A model generated the notes under the pieces. That model was given only the letters and a program-made list of their open reading frames with translations, had not been told where the DNA came from and searched no databases. DNA of 64,000 nt, taken from positions 186,001-250,000 of the forward strand of contig NZ_CADFGE010000009.1 of assembly GCF_902833645.1 (NCBI RefSeq), read 5' to 3'. Numbering within the stretch: position 1 is the stretch's first letter; each line of letters opens with the position of its first letter. The stretch is from Paraburkholderia fungorum (GTDB lineage Bacteria > Pseudomonadota > Gammaproteobacteria > Burkholderiales > Burkholderiaceae). This document shows positions 40,437 through 47,977 of this stretch, piece after piece. A program made the translations under genes and the position numbers.

Positions 40437-42962
40437 ATGAATGCAAATGACAGCATTATCGCTGGCACGTTACCCCCGCAAACTATCTCGATTGAGCAGC
40501 TCGAGAGAAAGTACGCGAAGGGCGACGAGAAGACGATCACGGACGTTCGGACCCGTGTCGCTCATGCACTCGCGCAGGCTGAACAGCCCAACGTTCGCGA
40601 CGAGTGGGAAGCCCGCTTCCTGCAGGCGCTCAACGATGGTTTCGTCCCGGCCGGTCGCATCAATTCGGCCGCTGGTACCGACATCAAGGCCACGCTCATC
40701 AACTGCTTCGTGCAGCCGGTGGGGGATGCGGTGAACGAAACGGTCAATGGGAAGGTCAGTATCTACACGGCTCTTGCTGAAGCGGCGGAAACAATGCGTC
40801 GCGGTGGCGGGGTCGGCTACGACTTCTCGCAAATTCGCCCGAAAAGCGCCTGGGTCAAGGGTACGCATTCGCGCGCATCCGGGCCCGTATCCTTCATGGA
40901 CGTGTTCGATGCCTCGTGCACGACGGTCGAATCGGCCGGTGCTCGCCGCGGCGCCCAGATGGGCGTGCTGCGCTGCGATCATCCGGACATCGAGACCTTC
41001 ATCCACGCGAAGCGTACAGTGGGGAAGTTGAATAACTTCAACATCTCGGTTGGCGTCACCGATGCTTTCATGCAAGCCGTGGTTGCAGATCAGGAAGTGG
41101 AGCTCGCGCACGTCGCGCCCCCGCATCCGGATCTCGAAGGCACCTACCAGCGAGAAGACGGGAAGTATGTCTATCGCAAGGTGCCCGCCCGTGATCTGTG
41201 GGAACAGATCATGAAGTCGACCTATGATCACGCGGAGCCGGGTGTGCTCTTCATCGATCGCATGAACGAGGAAAACAACCTCTACTACTGCGAAAAGATC
41301 CAAGCAACGAACCCCTGTGCCGAACAGCCGTTGCCGGATTATGGCTGCTGCTGCCTCGGCTCGGTGAACCTGACGAAGTTCGTGAAGAATCCTTTCACGG
41401 AATTAGCCTCGTTCGACTACGAAGCATTCGCGGCGGTCGTCAAGACCGGTATTCGCATGCTCGACAACGTCCTGGACGTGTCGTACTGGCCGCTCGATAA
41501 GCAACGTGCGGAAGCGCAGGCGAAACGTCGCATCGGTTTGGGCTTTCTCGGCTTGGGCGATGCACTCGTGATGCTGCGTGTTCCATACAACTCGGTCGAG
41601 GCGCGTGATGTGGCCGCAACAATCTCGGAAACGATGCGTGACGCGTCTTACGAAACGTCGATCGAACTCGCGAAGGAAAAAGGTGCTTTCCCGCTGCTGG
41701 ACGCGGAAAAGTATCTCCTCAGCGGTTTCGCCTCGCGTCTGCCGGCGCACATCAAGGCCGGTATTCGCGAGTGCGGCATTCGCAACTCGCACCTGCTGTC
41801 GATTGCTCCGACTGGCACGATCACACTGGTGTTTGCCGACAACGCATCGAACGGTATCGAACCGGCTTTCGGCTGGGGCTACAACCGCAAGGTGCGTCAG
41901 GACGACGGCTCGACGAAGTGGCAAGTGGTTTATGACCATGCGCTGCGCGTGTATCACGAGCAATTGGGCCTGGGTCAGGTGCTGGTGAAGGAGGACGGTT
42001 CGATCGAATTCAATGGTCTGCCGGACTACTTTGTCCATGCACGAGACATCTCGGCAACCGAGCACATGCAAATGCTCGAAGCCGTGCAGCCGTTTATCGA
42101 CACGTCGATCAGCAAGACGGTGAATGTCGCCGAAGACTATCCGTACGAGGATTTCAAAAATCTCTATCTGGATGGTTGGAAGGCGGGCCTCAAGGGATTG
42201 GCGACGTATCGTCCGAACGATACGCTGGGTTCGGTTCTCTCGGACGCGCCTGTCGGGAAGCCGGTCGCTGCAACGTCGGCTGTGGTCGTCGATGATGATC
42301 CGCTTGAGAAACGATTTCCGGCTCGTCCTGAGGGCGATCTCGAGTCAATCACGTCGAAGATCGAATACTGGAACACGCAAGGCAAGCAAGTCGCCTACCT
42401 CTCGATCAGCTTCGCAACCGTCAAGGGCATCATCGACGGCCATGAGGTGGAAATCGAGCGACCGGTGGAGCTCTTCGTGCCGGCTGGTCAGCTTACGGAC
42501 GGCCAGCAGTGGATCACCGCAACGATGCGCTCCTTGTCCATGGTCGCCCGCTCGGGCGGCGAGTTGCCAAAGCTGCTCGCGAACCTGCGGAAAACCGTCT
42601 GGGACAAGGGTGTGGTCCGATGCGGTTATGTCGTGCGTGAGGACGGGACGGAAATTCCGCGGTATCACGATTCGGAAGTCGCGGCGATGGCATACTCGAT
42701 GCAGCGTCTGTTGACGAAACGCGGCTTCCTGGATGCCGACGGCAACCAGGTTCCCGCGCGTGTGCTGGCGCAAGCCTACGCACGGCGTATCGGTGCGGTT
42801 TCGGCGTTCGTGGAAGCGAGCGAAGAGCCGGTCGAGAACAGCAAGCCCTTCTACGGCGTGGGTCTTGGCAAGAAGTGCCCCAATTGTGGAGCGCACGAAA
42901 TGCACAAGATCGACGGCTGCCTGAAGTGCCTGAACTGCGGCGATGTTGGTAGTTGCGGTTGA
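40437..42962 (+). CDS. nrdJ: Adenosylcobalamin-dependent (class II) ribonucleotide reductase
   Basis: 841 residues. Reduces ribonucleotides to deoxyribonucleotides. Landmarks: INCFVQPVGDAVNE (first redox Cys), NPCAEQPLPDYGCCCLGSVNLT with the Asn-x-Cys-x-Glu radical centre near residue 285, IAPTGTITLVFADNASNGIEP, and a C-terminal zinc-finger-like Cys cluster CPNCGAHEMHKIDGCLKCLNCG. No NrdB-type subunit is needed in this class. It gives the element its own precursor supply. GGAG lies about 8 nt before the ATG. Confidence 0.9.
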   Translation: MNANDSIIAGTLPPQTISIEQLERKYAKGDEKTITDVRTRVAHALAQAEQPNVRDEWEARFLQALNDGFVPAGRINSAAGTDIKATLINCFVQPVGDAVNETVNGKVSIYTALAEAAETMRRGGGVGYDFSQIRPKSAWVKGTHSRASGPVSFMDVFDASCTTVESAGARRGAQMGVLRCDHPDIETFIHAKRTVGKLNNFNISVGVTDAFMQAVVADQEVELAHVAPPHPDLEGTYQREDGKYVYRKVPARDLWEQIMKSTYDHAEPGVLFIDRMNEENNLYYCEKIQATNPCAEQPLPDYGCCCLGSVNLTKFVKNPFTELASFDYEAFAAVVKTGIRMLDNVLDVSYWPLDKQRAEAQAKRRIGLGFLGLGDALVMLRVPYNSVEARDVAATISETMRDASYETSIELAKEKGAFPLLDAEKYLLSGFASRLPAHIKAGIRECGIRNSHLLSIAPTGTITLVFADNASNGIEPAFGWGYNRKVRQDDGSTKWQVVYDHALRVYHEQLGLGQVLVKEDGSIEFNGLPDYFVHARDISATEHMQMLEAVQPFIDTSISKTVNVAEDYPYEDFKNLYLDGWKAGLKGLATYRPNDTLGSVLSDAPVGKPVAATSAVVVDDDPLEKRFPARPEGDLESITSKIEYWNTQGKQVAYLSISFATVKGIIDGHEVEIERPVELFVPAGQLTDGQQWITATMRSLSMVARSGGELPKLLANLRKTVWDKGVVRCGYVVREDGTEIPRYHDSEVAAMAYSMQRLLTKRGFLDADGNQVPARVLAQAYARRIGAVSAFVEASEEPVENSKPFYGVGLGKKCPNCGAHEMHKIDGCLKCLNCGDVGSCG

Positions 42963-43071
42963 AGGCTTCGCCGCGCGATTGAAAAATCGTGCGGTGAATC
43001 TTCATGGTAACCATTACGTATAAATGCAACCGGGAAGGGGCCGAAAGGTCCTTTCCCTCCTCAAGTTTTGT

Positions 43072-43121
43072 TTGCAAGAACCGATAGCCGAAAGTAGAAT
43101 TAGTTTCGCCGCGTTGGCGGC
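43072..43121 (+). promoter_or_regulatory. Sigma-70-like promoter with 5'-end hairpin
   Basis: TTGCAA (43072-43077), 17 bp, TAGAAT (43095-43100), 6 nt, CGCCG cgttgg CGGC (43107-43121). Drives the small membrane-protein run from 43518. Confidence 0.75.
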
Positions 43122-43473
43122 AACACGTGCAGACCCTGTCGCGCCTCGGCAAATTTTGCAATCCCCCGGCTTGCAAAAGTGGCTGAACCAGTGCCATTCC
43201 AGTTTTACCCGCCTTCTTGGCACAACTGGAAAACCATCAACCGCAATCTGAATCCGCTTCTCTCGCCCCGTCGCCGCTGCCTGCAATTTCGGTCCGGATA
43301 TCTGCTCGGTACGCCAGAGATTGGACCCGCGTGCTCCCTATCACGCCGGCCATAACGTCAATCGCGATCAGGGAAGGTTCTTCCGAATCTTCCCACTTCC
43401 CTTCGCAATTCAACGGAGTCCTTCCTCGACAAATTGTCCGGAAAGGGCAGGGCGCTTGTCGCGTCCAGGTCCG

Positions 43474-43511
43474 CTCTCCAAGTTTTTACGCGCCGATACG
43501 GCAAAGGAGAG
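43474..43511 (+). promoter_or_regulatory. Shine-Dalgarno-sequestering hairpin
   Basis: CTCTCC, aagtttttac, GCGCCG-ata-CGGC, aaa, GGAGAG; the ATG follows at 43518. Perfect outer arms of six pairs. Confidence 0.8.
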
Positions 43512-43517
43512 TTAAAC

Positions 43518-43940
43518 ATGAACGTGAAATCGATCTACGCCACTCCGTCGAACATCGACCGTGTTTTCGCTGCATTGGGCTCCGCTGTGCGTGAGTTCAG
43601 CAACGGTGTGTGGATTCCCTTCGCAGCTTTCTGGCTCATGGGGATCGTCGTTCTGTTCACGGGGATCGCTCAGGAAACGCAGGGGTGGGCGGAGCTGTTC
43701 CAGATCGGCGGGCAAGCTGCTCTGGACGGCTACTTTGCAACGGTTCACGCCGCGCATCTGACCATTCTGCAGATGATGTCCGACGCTCTAGCGGGCCACT
43801 CGATCTTGATCGGTGGTGTCCTGCAAGGCTGGGGAATCTTCATCGCCTTTGGAATCGTCCCGCCGGCATTCATCTTGAGCCTCGCGGGCTCCACGATCTC
43901 GGCCTACCTCAATTCGGGCTGGGGTTACCGTCGTCGTTAA
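43518..43940 (+). CDS. Small membrane protein, paralogue of 51835-52254 (140 aa)
   Basis: Two to three hydrophobic segments (WIPFAAFWLMGIVVLFTGIA; GWGIFIAFGIVPPAFILSLAG). A shared signature with the gene at 51835: FQ-x(5)-G-x-AALxxYxAxVxxxxL, GH, and a QGxG before the last span. Two such copies under identical control imply a family with a common job in the membrane, not yet known. Start set by GGAGAG. Confidence 0.75.
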   Translation: MNVKSIYATPSNIDRVFAALGSAVREFSNGVWIPFAAFWLMGIVVLFTGIAQETQGWAELFQIGGQAALDGYFATVHAAHLTILQMMSDALAGHSILIGGVLQGWGIFIAFGIVPPAFILSLAGSTISAYLNSGWGYRRR

Positions 43941-44046
43941 TCGCAACCAGGGAATCCGCTCTCCTTCAGGAGGCGGATTTTCGCCTCACACAGGCATCTG
44001 CTGCGGGTGTTGCATCCGCACCAGGCGCTCCATGTGCCAGGAACGC

Positions 44047-44083
44047 ATCTCCGGTTTTACGCGCCGCTACGGCATCAGGAGAT
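44047..44083 (+). promoter_or_regulatory. Shine-Dalgarno-sequestering hairpin
   Basis: ATCTCC, ggttttac, GCGCCG-cta-CGGCA, tc, AGGAGAT, then ATG at 44088. Confidence 0.8.
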
Positions 44084-44087
44084 CACC

Positions 44088-44273
44088 ATGAATCAGCAAC
44101 AACAGTATCGCCGTTCGAAGTGGATTCATCCCTCTCTGGGAATTCTGAATCTGCCTATCGCCGCGATCGCTATCTCGGTAGGCCTGCTTCGCTACGCCTT
44201 CCGCATAGTTGCATCGATCAACCGAGGCATGTATCGCATCGCCAGCCGTGTCGAACAGTGGGCTGCCAAGTAA
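44088..44273 (+). CDS. Small membrane protein with PSLGILN motif (61 aa)
   Basis: MNQQQQYRRSKWIHPSLGILNLPIAAIAISVGLL..., one membrane span then an amphipathic helix. The PSLGILN-x-LP motif before a hydrophobic run also occurs at the N-terminus of the 394-aa protein at 57779, so a small membrane unit seems to exist alone here and fused there. Confidence 0.7.
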   Translation: MNQQQQYRRSKWIHPSLGILNLPIAAIAISVGLLRYAFRIVASINRGMYRIASRVEQWAAK

Positions 44274-44654
44274 TCATCACCTGCGACTTGTGTAGCGGCA
44301 GCATCCTTCGGGATGTTGTTCGCTGCACCGATACTGCCCACTGGTGTGGCTGGCTCCGCGGCGATGCTTCCATCACGCGCACGGACAGGTTATAGCCTGT
44401 CCATGCCCGTGGAATGGGGTGGGCCTCCGGTCGTACCGCTTGGGAAGGCGAGCGGCCGCACCATCACTCGCGACATGTGACCTGCGTAGCGGCCACCCTT
44501 TCGGTGTTGCTCGCTACGCCCGAGCCCTTCGATTCACCTCAATGAAGCGGCACTCTCAAGACTCAGCCCTCACGCACGGACAGGCCTGCTTGCCCATGCC
44601 CTTCAGGGCACCGATTTATCCAGCCGTTCGCCGGCATCACGTCAGGTGGTTCAA
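44274..44654. other. Structured non-coding region
   Basis: No gene. Two related stem-loops: GTAGCGGCAGCATCC...GGATG...CGCT (about 44293-44330) and GTAGCGGCCACCC...CGCTAC (about 44485-44520). Between them lies a perfect inverted repeat GGACAGG-ttatag-CCTGTCC (44383-44402), with ACGGACAGG repeated near 44575-44585. Ends with the promoter at 44590-44636. Looks like a regulatory or small-RNA site. Confidence 0.5.
44590..44636 (+). promoter_or_regulatory. Sigma-70-like promoter with 5'-end hairpin
   Basis: TTGCCC (44590-44595), 17 bp, GATTTA (44613-44618), 3 nt, AGCCG ttcgc CGGCA (44622-44636). The spacing to the hairpin is shorter than usual. Confidence 0.6.
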
Positions 44655-44687
44655 ATGACTGGAGCAACTATAAATCGGGAGAAGTCT

Positions 44688-44981
44688 ATGAGCCAGGAAC
44701 ATCAGCTCAAGGAAGAAATCCGAGAGTCAGTGGACGAGGGGTTAATCGTGTTCGTGCGCTTTCTGGCGGACGTGGTCCTCATCTCTGCGCTGTCTCTCGT
44801 AATCGGTGCATCTGCCTTGCTCCTCAACGGCATCTTCGTCGGGGTGGAGCGAGTAACCCATGATCCGTTTCAGGGCTACGTCCTGTTTGCGTTTCATGCG
44901 CTGATGCTCGCCCTACACCTTTCCGCTGCCGGTTGGATTGGCGTTCGCGGCCTGAAAAGGTTCGTGAAGCGGTTTGGTTGA
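44688..44981 (+). CDS. Small membrane protein (97 aa)
   Basis: An acidic N-terminus (MSQEHQLKEEIRESVDEG), a long span (LADVVLISALSLVIGASALLL) and a second span (YVLFAFHALMLALHLSAAGWIG), basic end. GGGAG is 6 nt before the ATG at 44688; an in-frame ATG at 44655 is less likely. No leader hairpin. Confidence 0.7.
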   Translation: MSQEHQLKEEIRESVDEGLIVFVRFLADVVLISALSLVIGASALLLNGIFVGVERVTHDPFQGYVLFAFHALMLALHLSAAGWIGVRGLKRFVKRFG

Positions 44982-45010
44982 TAGGCCCACAACTCTGAAG
45001 GAGGAACAGC

Positions 45011-45145
45011 ATGAGCACGTACACGAAAGCGTTTGTCGGTGAACTCATCGACTTTGCGCACGAGTTGTCCGAGCCGCTCAAGCCCGTTGCCCGCTGCATC
45101 ATGGGCGCGCTGGGGCTGGGGTCGCATCCGCATCTTGCGGACTAA
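45011..45145 (+). CDS. Small protein (44 aa)
   Basis: MSTYTKAFVGELIDFAHELSEPLKPVARCIMGALGLGSH..., an amphipathic helix. Very strong ribosome site (AAGGAGGAACAGC before the ATG). It follows the membrane protein at 44688 by 29 bp, probably the same transcript. Function unknown. Confidence 0.7.
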   Translation: MSTYTKAFVGELIDFAHELSEPLKPVARCIMGALGLGSHPHLAD

Positions 45146-45189
45146 ACCCCTGCATTCAATCGTCACGTTTTCCTTGGTGTGACGCTGTG

Positions 45190-45274
45190 TGGACCTGCCT
45201 TCGGGCGGGTCCATCTGACAGCAAGTCATGTCGAAAGCAGCACGCGCACTGCCATGTCTCCCGCATGGCAGTGC
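45190..45274 (+). terminator. Two strong hairpins
   Basis: GGACC-tGCC-ttcg-GGC-gGGTCC (45190-45213) and GCACTGCCATG/CATGGCAGTGC (45246-45274) before the methyltransferase gene. No U tract on either. Confidence 0.4.
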
Positions 45275-45282
45275 CAACGGCA

Positions 45283-45319
45283 CTCCGGTTTTTCACGCCA
45301 GCAATGGCAATAACTGGAG
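45283..45319 (+). promoter_or_regulatory. Shine-Dalgarno-sequestering hairpin
   Basis: CTCCggTTTTTCAC, GCCA-gcaa-TGGC, aataaCTGGAG; the ATG follows at 45327. Confidence 0.7.
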
Positions 45320-45326
45320 ATCAATC

Positions 45327-46220
45327 ATGAGCATCATGTCCTTCCCGGATCGCGGTCCGTGGGGCAACGCGAAGTGGCGCGGCAACTGCAGTGGCCACGT
45401 TTATCGTCAACTGTTCGAGCAGATCCTCGGCCGCATCGAACGCCCGGTGTTCATCGACCCAATGATGGGTTCGGGCACTAGCGTGGAAGTCGCCAAGGAA
45501 ATGGGCATCACGGCTTACGGCCTCGACCTGCACCAAGGTTTCAACATCCTGCGCAACTCCATCGTCGAAGCGACGGGCGAGCAGGGCAACCTGGTTCTGT
45601 CGCATCCGCCGTATCACGGGATGATTCGCTATTCGGGCGAAGTTTGGGGCAAGGAAGCGCATCCCGACGATCTGTCGCGCTGCATGGACGACGAGGACTT
45701 CCATCAAAAGATGCACCTCGCCATGCTCAACCAGCGCGAAGCAACCCTGCCGGGTGGCTACTACGGCTGCATCATCGGTGACTGGCGCCGGAACGGGGTG
45801 TACACCTCGTACCAGGCCGAAATCATCGCTCGACTGCCGGCGCAGGAACTGGCCGGCGTGCTCATCAAGGCGCAACACAACGCGATGAGTAACTTCCAGT
45901 CATACGGGAAGATGGACCTACCGTTCATCATGCACGAGTACATCGTGCTGTTCCGTCGCAAGGCGGGAGCGATTCTCGCAGTCCTTAGCGCCATGGCATG
46001 CCAGGCGCAAAAGAGACTTCATGGAACGTGGCGCAACATCGTGCGCTCGGTGCTGATGCAACTCGGCGGCAAGGCCCCTCTGGCGAAGATCTACGCTGCC
46101 GTCTCGGCGTCGACGGATCGAGTCACTACCAACAGCAGCTGGCGCGAGAAGATTCGCCAGACCTTGCAGATCTATCCGGACTTCAGGTCGGAAGAGCGGG
46201 GCGTCTGGGGTCTCGCGTAA
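45327..46220 (+). CDS. DNA methyltransferase with C-terminal HARE-HTH-like domain
   Basis: 297 residues. Motif I FIDPMMGSGTSVEVAKEMG (residues about 40-58) and motif IV VLSHPPYHGM (a Ser-x-Pro-Pro-Tyr form of the amino-methyltransferase motif) indicate N4-cytosine or N6-adenine methylation. The last 70 residues (WRNIVRSVLMQLGGKAPLAKIY, WREKIRQTLQIY, GVWGLA) resemble the HARE-HTH domain seen beside restriction and modification enzymes. No restriction endonuclease is adjacent, so it is an orphan or serves protection or regulation. Confidence 0.75.
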   Translation: MSIMSFPDRGPWGNAKWRGNCSGHVYRQLFEQILGRIERPVFIDPMMGSGTSVEVAKEMGITAYGLDLHQGFNILRNSIVEATGEQGNLVLSHPPYHGMIRYSGEVWGKEAHPDDLSRCMDDEDFHQKMHLAMLNQREATLPGGYYGCIIGDWRRNGVYTSYQAEIIARLPAQELAGVLIKAQHNAMSNFQSYGKMDLPFIMHEYIVLFRRKAGAILAVLSAMACQAQKRLHGTWRNIVRSVLMQLGGKAPLAKIYAAVSASTDRVTTNSSWREKIRQTLQIYPDFRSEERGVWGLA

Positions 46221-46295
46221 TCGCAACAGGAACGGCGGGCAATTTGCCCGTCGTCCTCATCGTCTTCGAAATCCTCTGAGCACGCTGCGGCTGTA

Positions 46296-46318
46296 CGGCA
46301 ATGCCGAACGCATTGCCG
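46296..46318 (+). repeat. Strong inverted repeat
   Basis: CGGCAATG-ccgaacg-CATTGCCG between the methyltransferase gene and the 17-aa ORF. It could be a terminator without U tract, or a leader stem. Confidence 0.4.
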
Positions 46319-46375
46319 TGCGCGCTGCGCACGCCTTCCTTAATTCGCCAGCACTGGCATTAGGATCGAAAAGGC

Positions 46376-46429
46376 ATGTTGCCATCGATAACCCGAACGG
46401 ACGTAAGTCCTGGAAGGCAGAAACCATGA
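46376..46429 (+). CDS. Possible leader peptide (17 aa)
   Basis: ATG to TGA ending in an ATGA overlap with the next start at 46426. A GCCA-gcac-TGGC stem and AGGATCG-AAAAGG lie before it, like a hairpin leader, so this short ORF may receive the ribosome and pass it to the gene downstream. Confidence 0.4.
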   Translation: MLPSITRTDVSPGRQKP

Positions 46430-47850
46430 AACCGACGAAATCGATTCTTTCCGAGCGCACGACCACCAATTATGGCGGCCCGCGCGCATCCGGAAAGATC
46501 CGCTGCGGCACCAAGGTCTTGACCCGTACCGCGCAGGAAAACGCAACTGCAGTACAGATCTACAAGGACGGCATTGCTCAACAACGCCGCGCCTCCATGA
46601 TCGAGAAAGACATCACCGCCAAGACCGGCATCAAGAATCCGATGTACCCGGTCAACACGCAGGCGTTCCACCTCTCGGTGGACGACTTCGTAATGTCGGT
46701 GCTTCCGAAGACGGTCCTGGATCTGTACGGTGAAGACGTGGACGGCAAGCGCGAGCTCCGCCGATTCCCTGTCTTCTTCCACAGCAACGAACTGTTCGAC
46801 TTCTTCCCGCACCGGTTTGAGAGCCACAAGGGCGAGGACCGTTACCACTCCGCTTTCAATGAGCGAGGTGAAAGGGTCTGCGAGCGCCTGCCGGGGCTCG
46901 ACGCGAAGAAGGTTGTTGAACAACGCCAGGCTGGTGTCAAGCGTCTTCCTCCGCGCGAGTGGGAGGTCAGAAGCTTGTGCGAGCCGCGGGTGTGCAAGCA
47001 ATTTCAGGCCGGTCTCTGCCAGTTCCGGGGGCAACTGAAGTTCTACATCCCAGGCGTAGTTGGCCTTGGCATCGTTGAAATGGAAACCAGCTCGGAGTAC
47101 GCGGCCGAAAACATCTGGTCGACGCTTGATCAGATCCGCAGCACGCTGGGGCATATCCCGACCTTCAACCCGAAGGATCCCGGGAAGCCCGTCTTCTGGA
47201 TCACCAAGGTTCAGGAGGAGCGCAGCTACTTCGACAGCGACGGCAAGCGCAAAACCGGCCTCCAGTGGGTGCCGCGTATTGTGCCTGCCATCGACATCGC
47301 TTCGATGCTTCAAATCGGGCGCAACCCTGTTGAGCATGCGGCCCCTGTCGCATGGCTCGCTCAGACCCTGGCCGGACAGGCCGAGGCTGAAGTGGCCGCA
47401 ACACAGGCAGCGGAAGTGATCGACACCGAGCACAAGGCGAGCAACGGCGAGCGTGCAACGCAGCTTCTCGCTGCGCTTGAAGATGTCTTCCGGTCGGGAG
47501 GCAGCGACAAGGCACTCACTCTTCGCTATCTCGACCACAAGTACGGCGTCGGCTGGGATAAACAGGAAGATCTGCTCGCGAAGGCGGTAGAGGGCATCAC
47601 GCAGTTGACCCGGTATGGGGCAAATGCGGACGTGTACCTCGAGTCACGCCTGCTGGCCGCGGACCACCGGATTCCTCCGGAACTGTTCGCGCAGTACGCC
47701 AGGCACGTCGTCGGCAACTGGGAACGCAGCTTCCCGAAGATGCGGGATCTCATCTCGCACATCAAGCAACTTTTCGCCAACGGCGAGCAAGCCGGCATTG
47801 CTGCCATGGAAACCGCGTGCGGTGCCATGCGGCAGGCTGCGACCTGTTAA
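46426..47850 (+). CDS. Hypothetical protein with cysteine cluster, phage Gp3/RDF-like (474 aa)
   Basis: The middle has a Cys pattern CEPRVCKQFQAGLC (about residues 182-196) followed by LKFYIPGVVGLGIVEMETSSEY. This recalls phage proteins listed as recombination directionality factor or metal-binding; the match is by memory and weak. The N-terminal 180 residues and the C-terminal helical part are not recognised. It lies ahead of SbcD in the DNA-metabolism section. GGAAGG lies 8 nt before the ATG. Confidence 0.55.
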   Translation: MKPTKSILSERTTTNYGGPRASGKIRCGTKVLTRTAQENATAVQIYKDGIAQQRRASMIEKDITAKTGIKNPMYPVNTQAFHLSVDDFVMSVLPKTVLDLYGEDVDGKRELRRFPVFFHSNELFDFFPHRFESHKGEDRYHSAFNERGERVCERLPGLDAKKVVEQRQAGVKRLPPREWEVRSLCEPRVCKQFQAGLCQFRGQLKFYIPGVVGLGIVEMETSSEYAAENIWSTLDQIRSTLGHIPTFNPKDPGKPVFWITKVQEERSYFDSDGKRKTGLQWVPRIVPAIDIASMLQIGRNPVEHAAPVAWLAQTLAGQAEAEVAATQAAEVIDTEHKASNGERATQLLAALEDVFRSGGSDKALTLRYLDHKYGVGWDKQEDLLAKAVEGITQLTRYGANADVYLESRLLAADHRIPPELFAQYARHVVGNWERSFPKMRDLISHIKQLFANGEQAGIAAMETACGAMRQAATC

Positions 47851-47936
47851 GCGAATACCGCTTATGCCGTGGGCAACCTCCCCGTAAGGGGAGGCTTCCC
47901 GATGCCCCAGACCCAAAGGCATCGGGAAGCTGGTGC

Positions 47937-47972
47937 ACTCCTTTCACACCGCCACGTAGTGGCAAAAGGAGT
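47937..47972 (+). promoter_or_regulatory. Shine-Dalgarno-sequestering hairpin
   Basis: ACTCCTTT, cac, ac, CGCCA-cgtag-TGGC, AAAAGGAGT, then ATG at 47978. Close to consensus. Confidence 0.85.
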
Positions 47973-47977
47973 AACCC

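Larger units (their letters stand above)
42963..43517. other. Intergenic region with promoter and long leader
   Basis: No gene. It has a GGGAA.../...TTCCC stem (43032-43057, possible RNR terminator), the promoter at 43072-43121, a degenerate copy of the Shine-Dalgarno hairpin (43199-43229) that has no start codon behind it, and the functional hairpin at 43474-43511. Confidence 0.5.

Noticed and set aside
46360..47538. 392-aa open frame on the minus strand
   Set aside because: Antisense shadow of the 474-aa gene; no start signal and unnatural composition.
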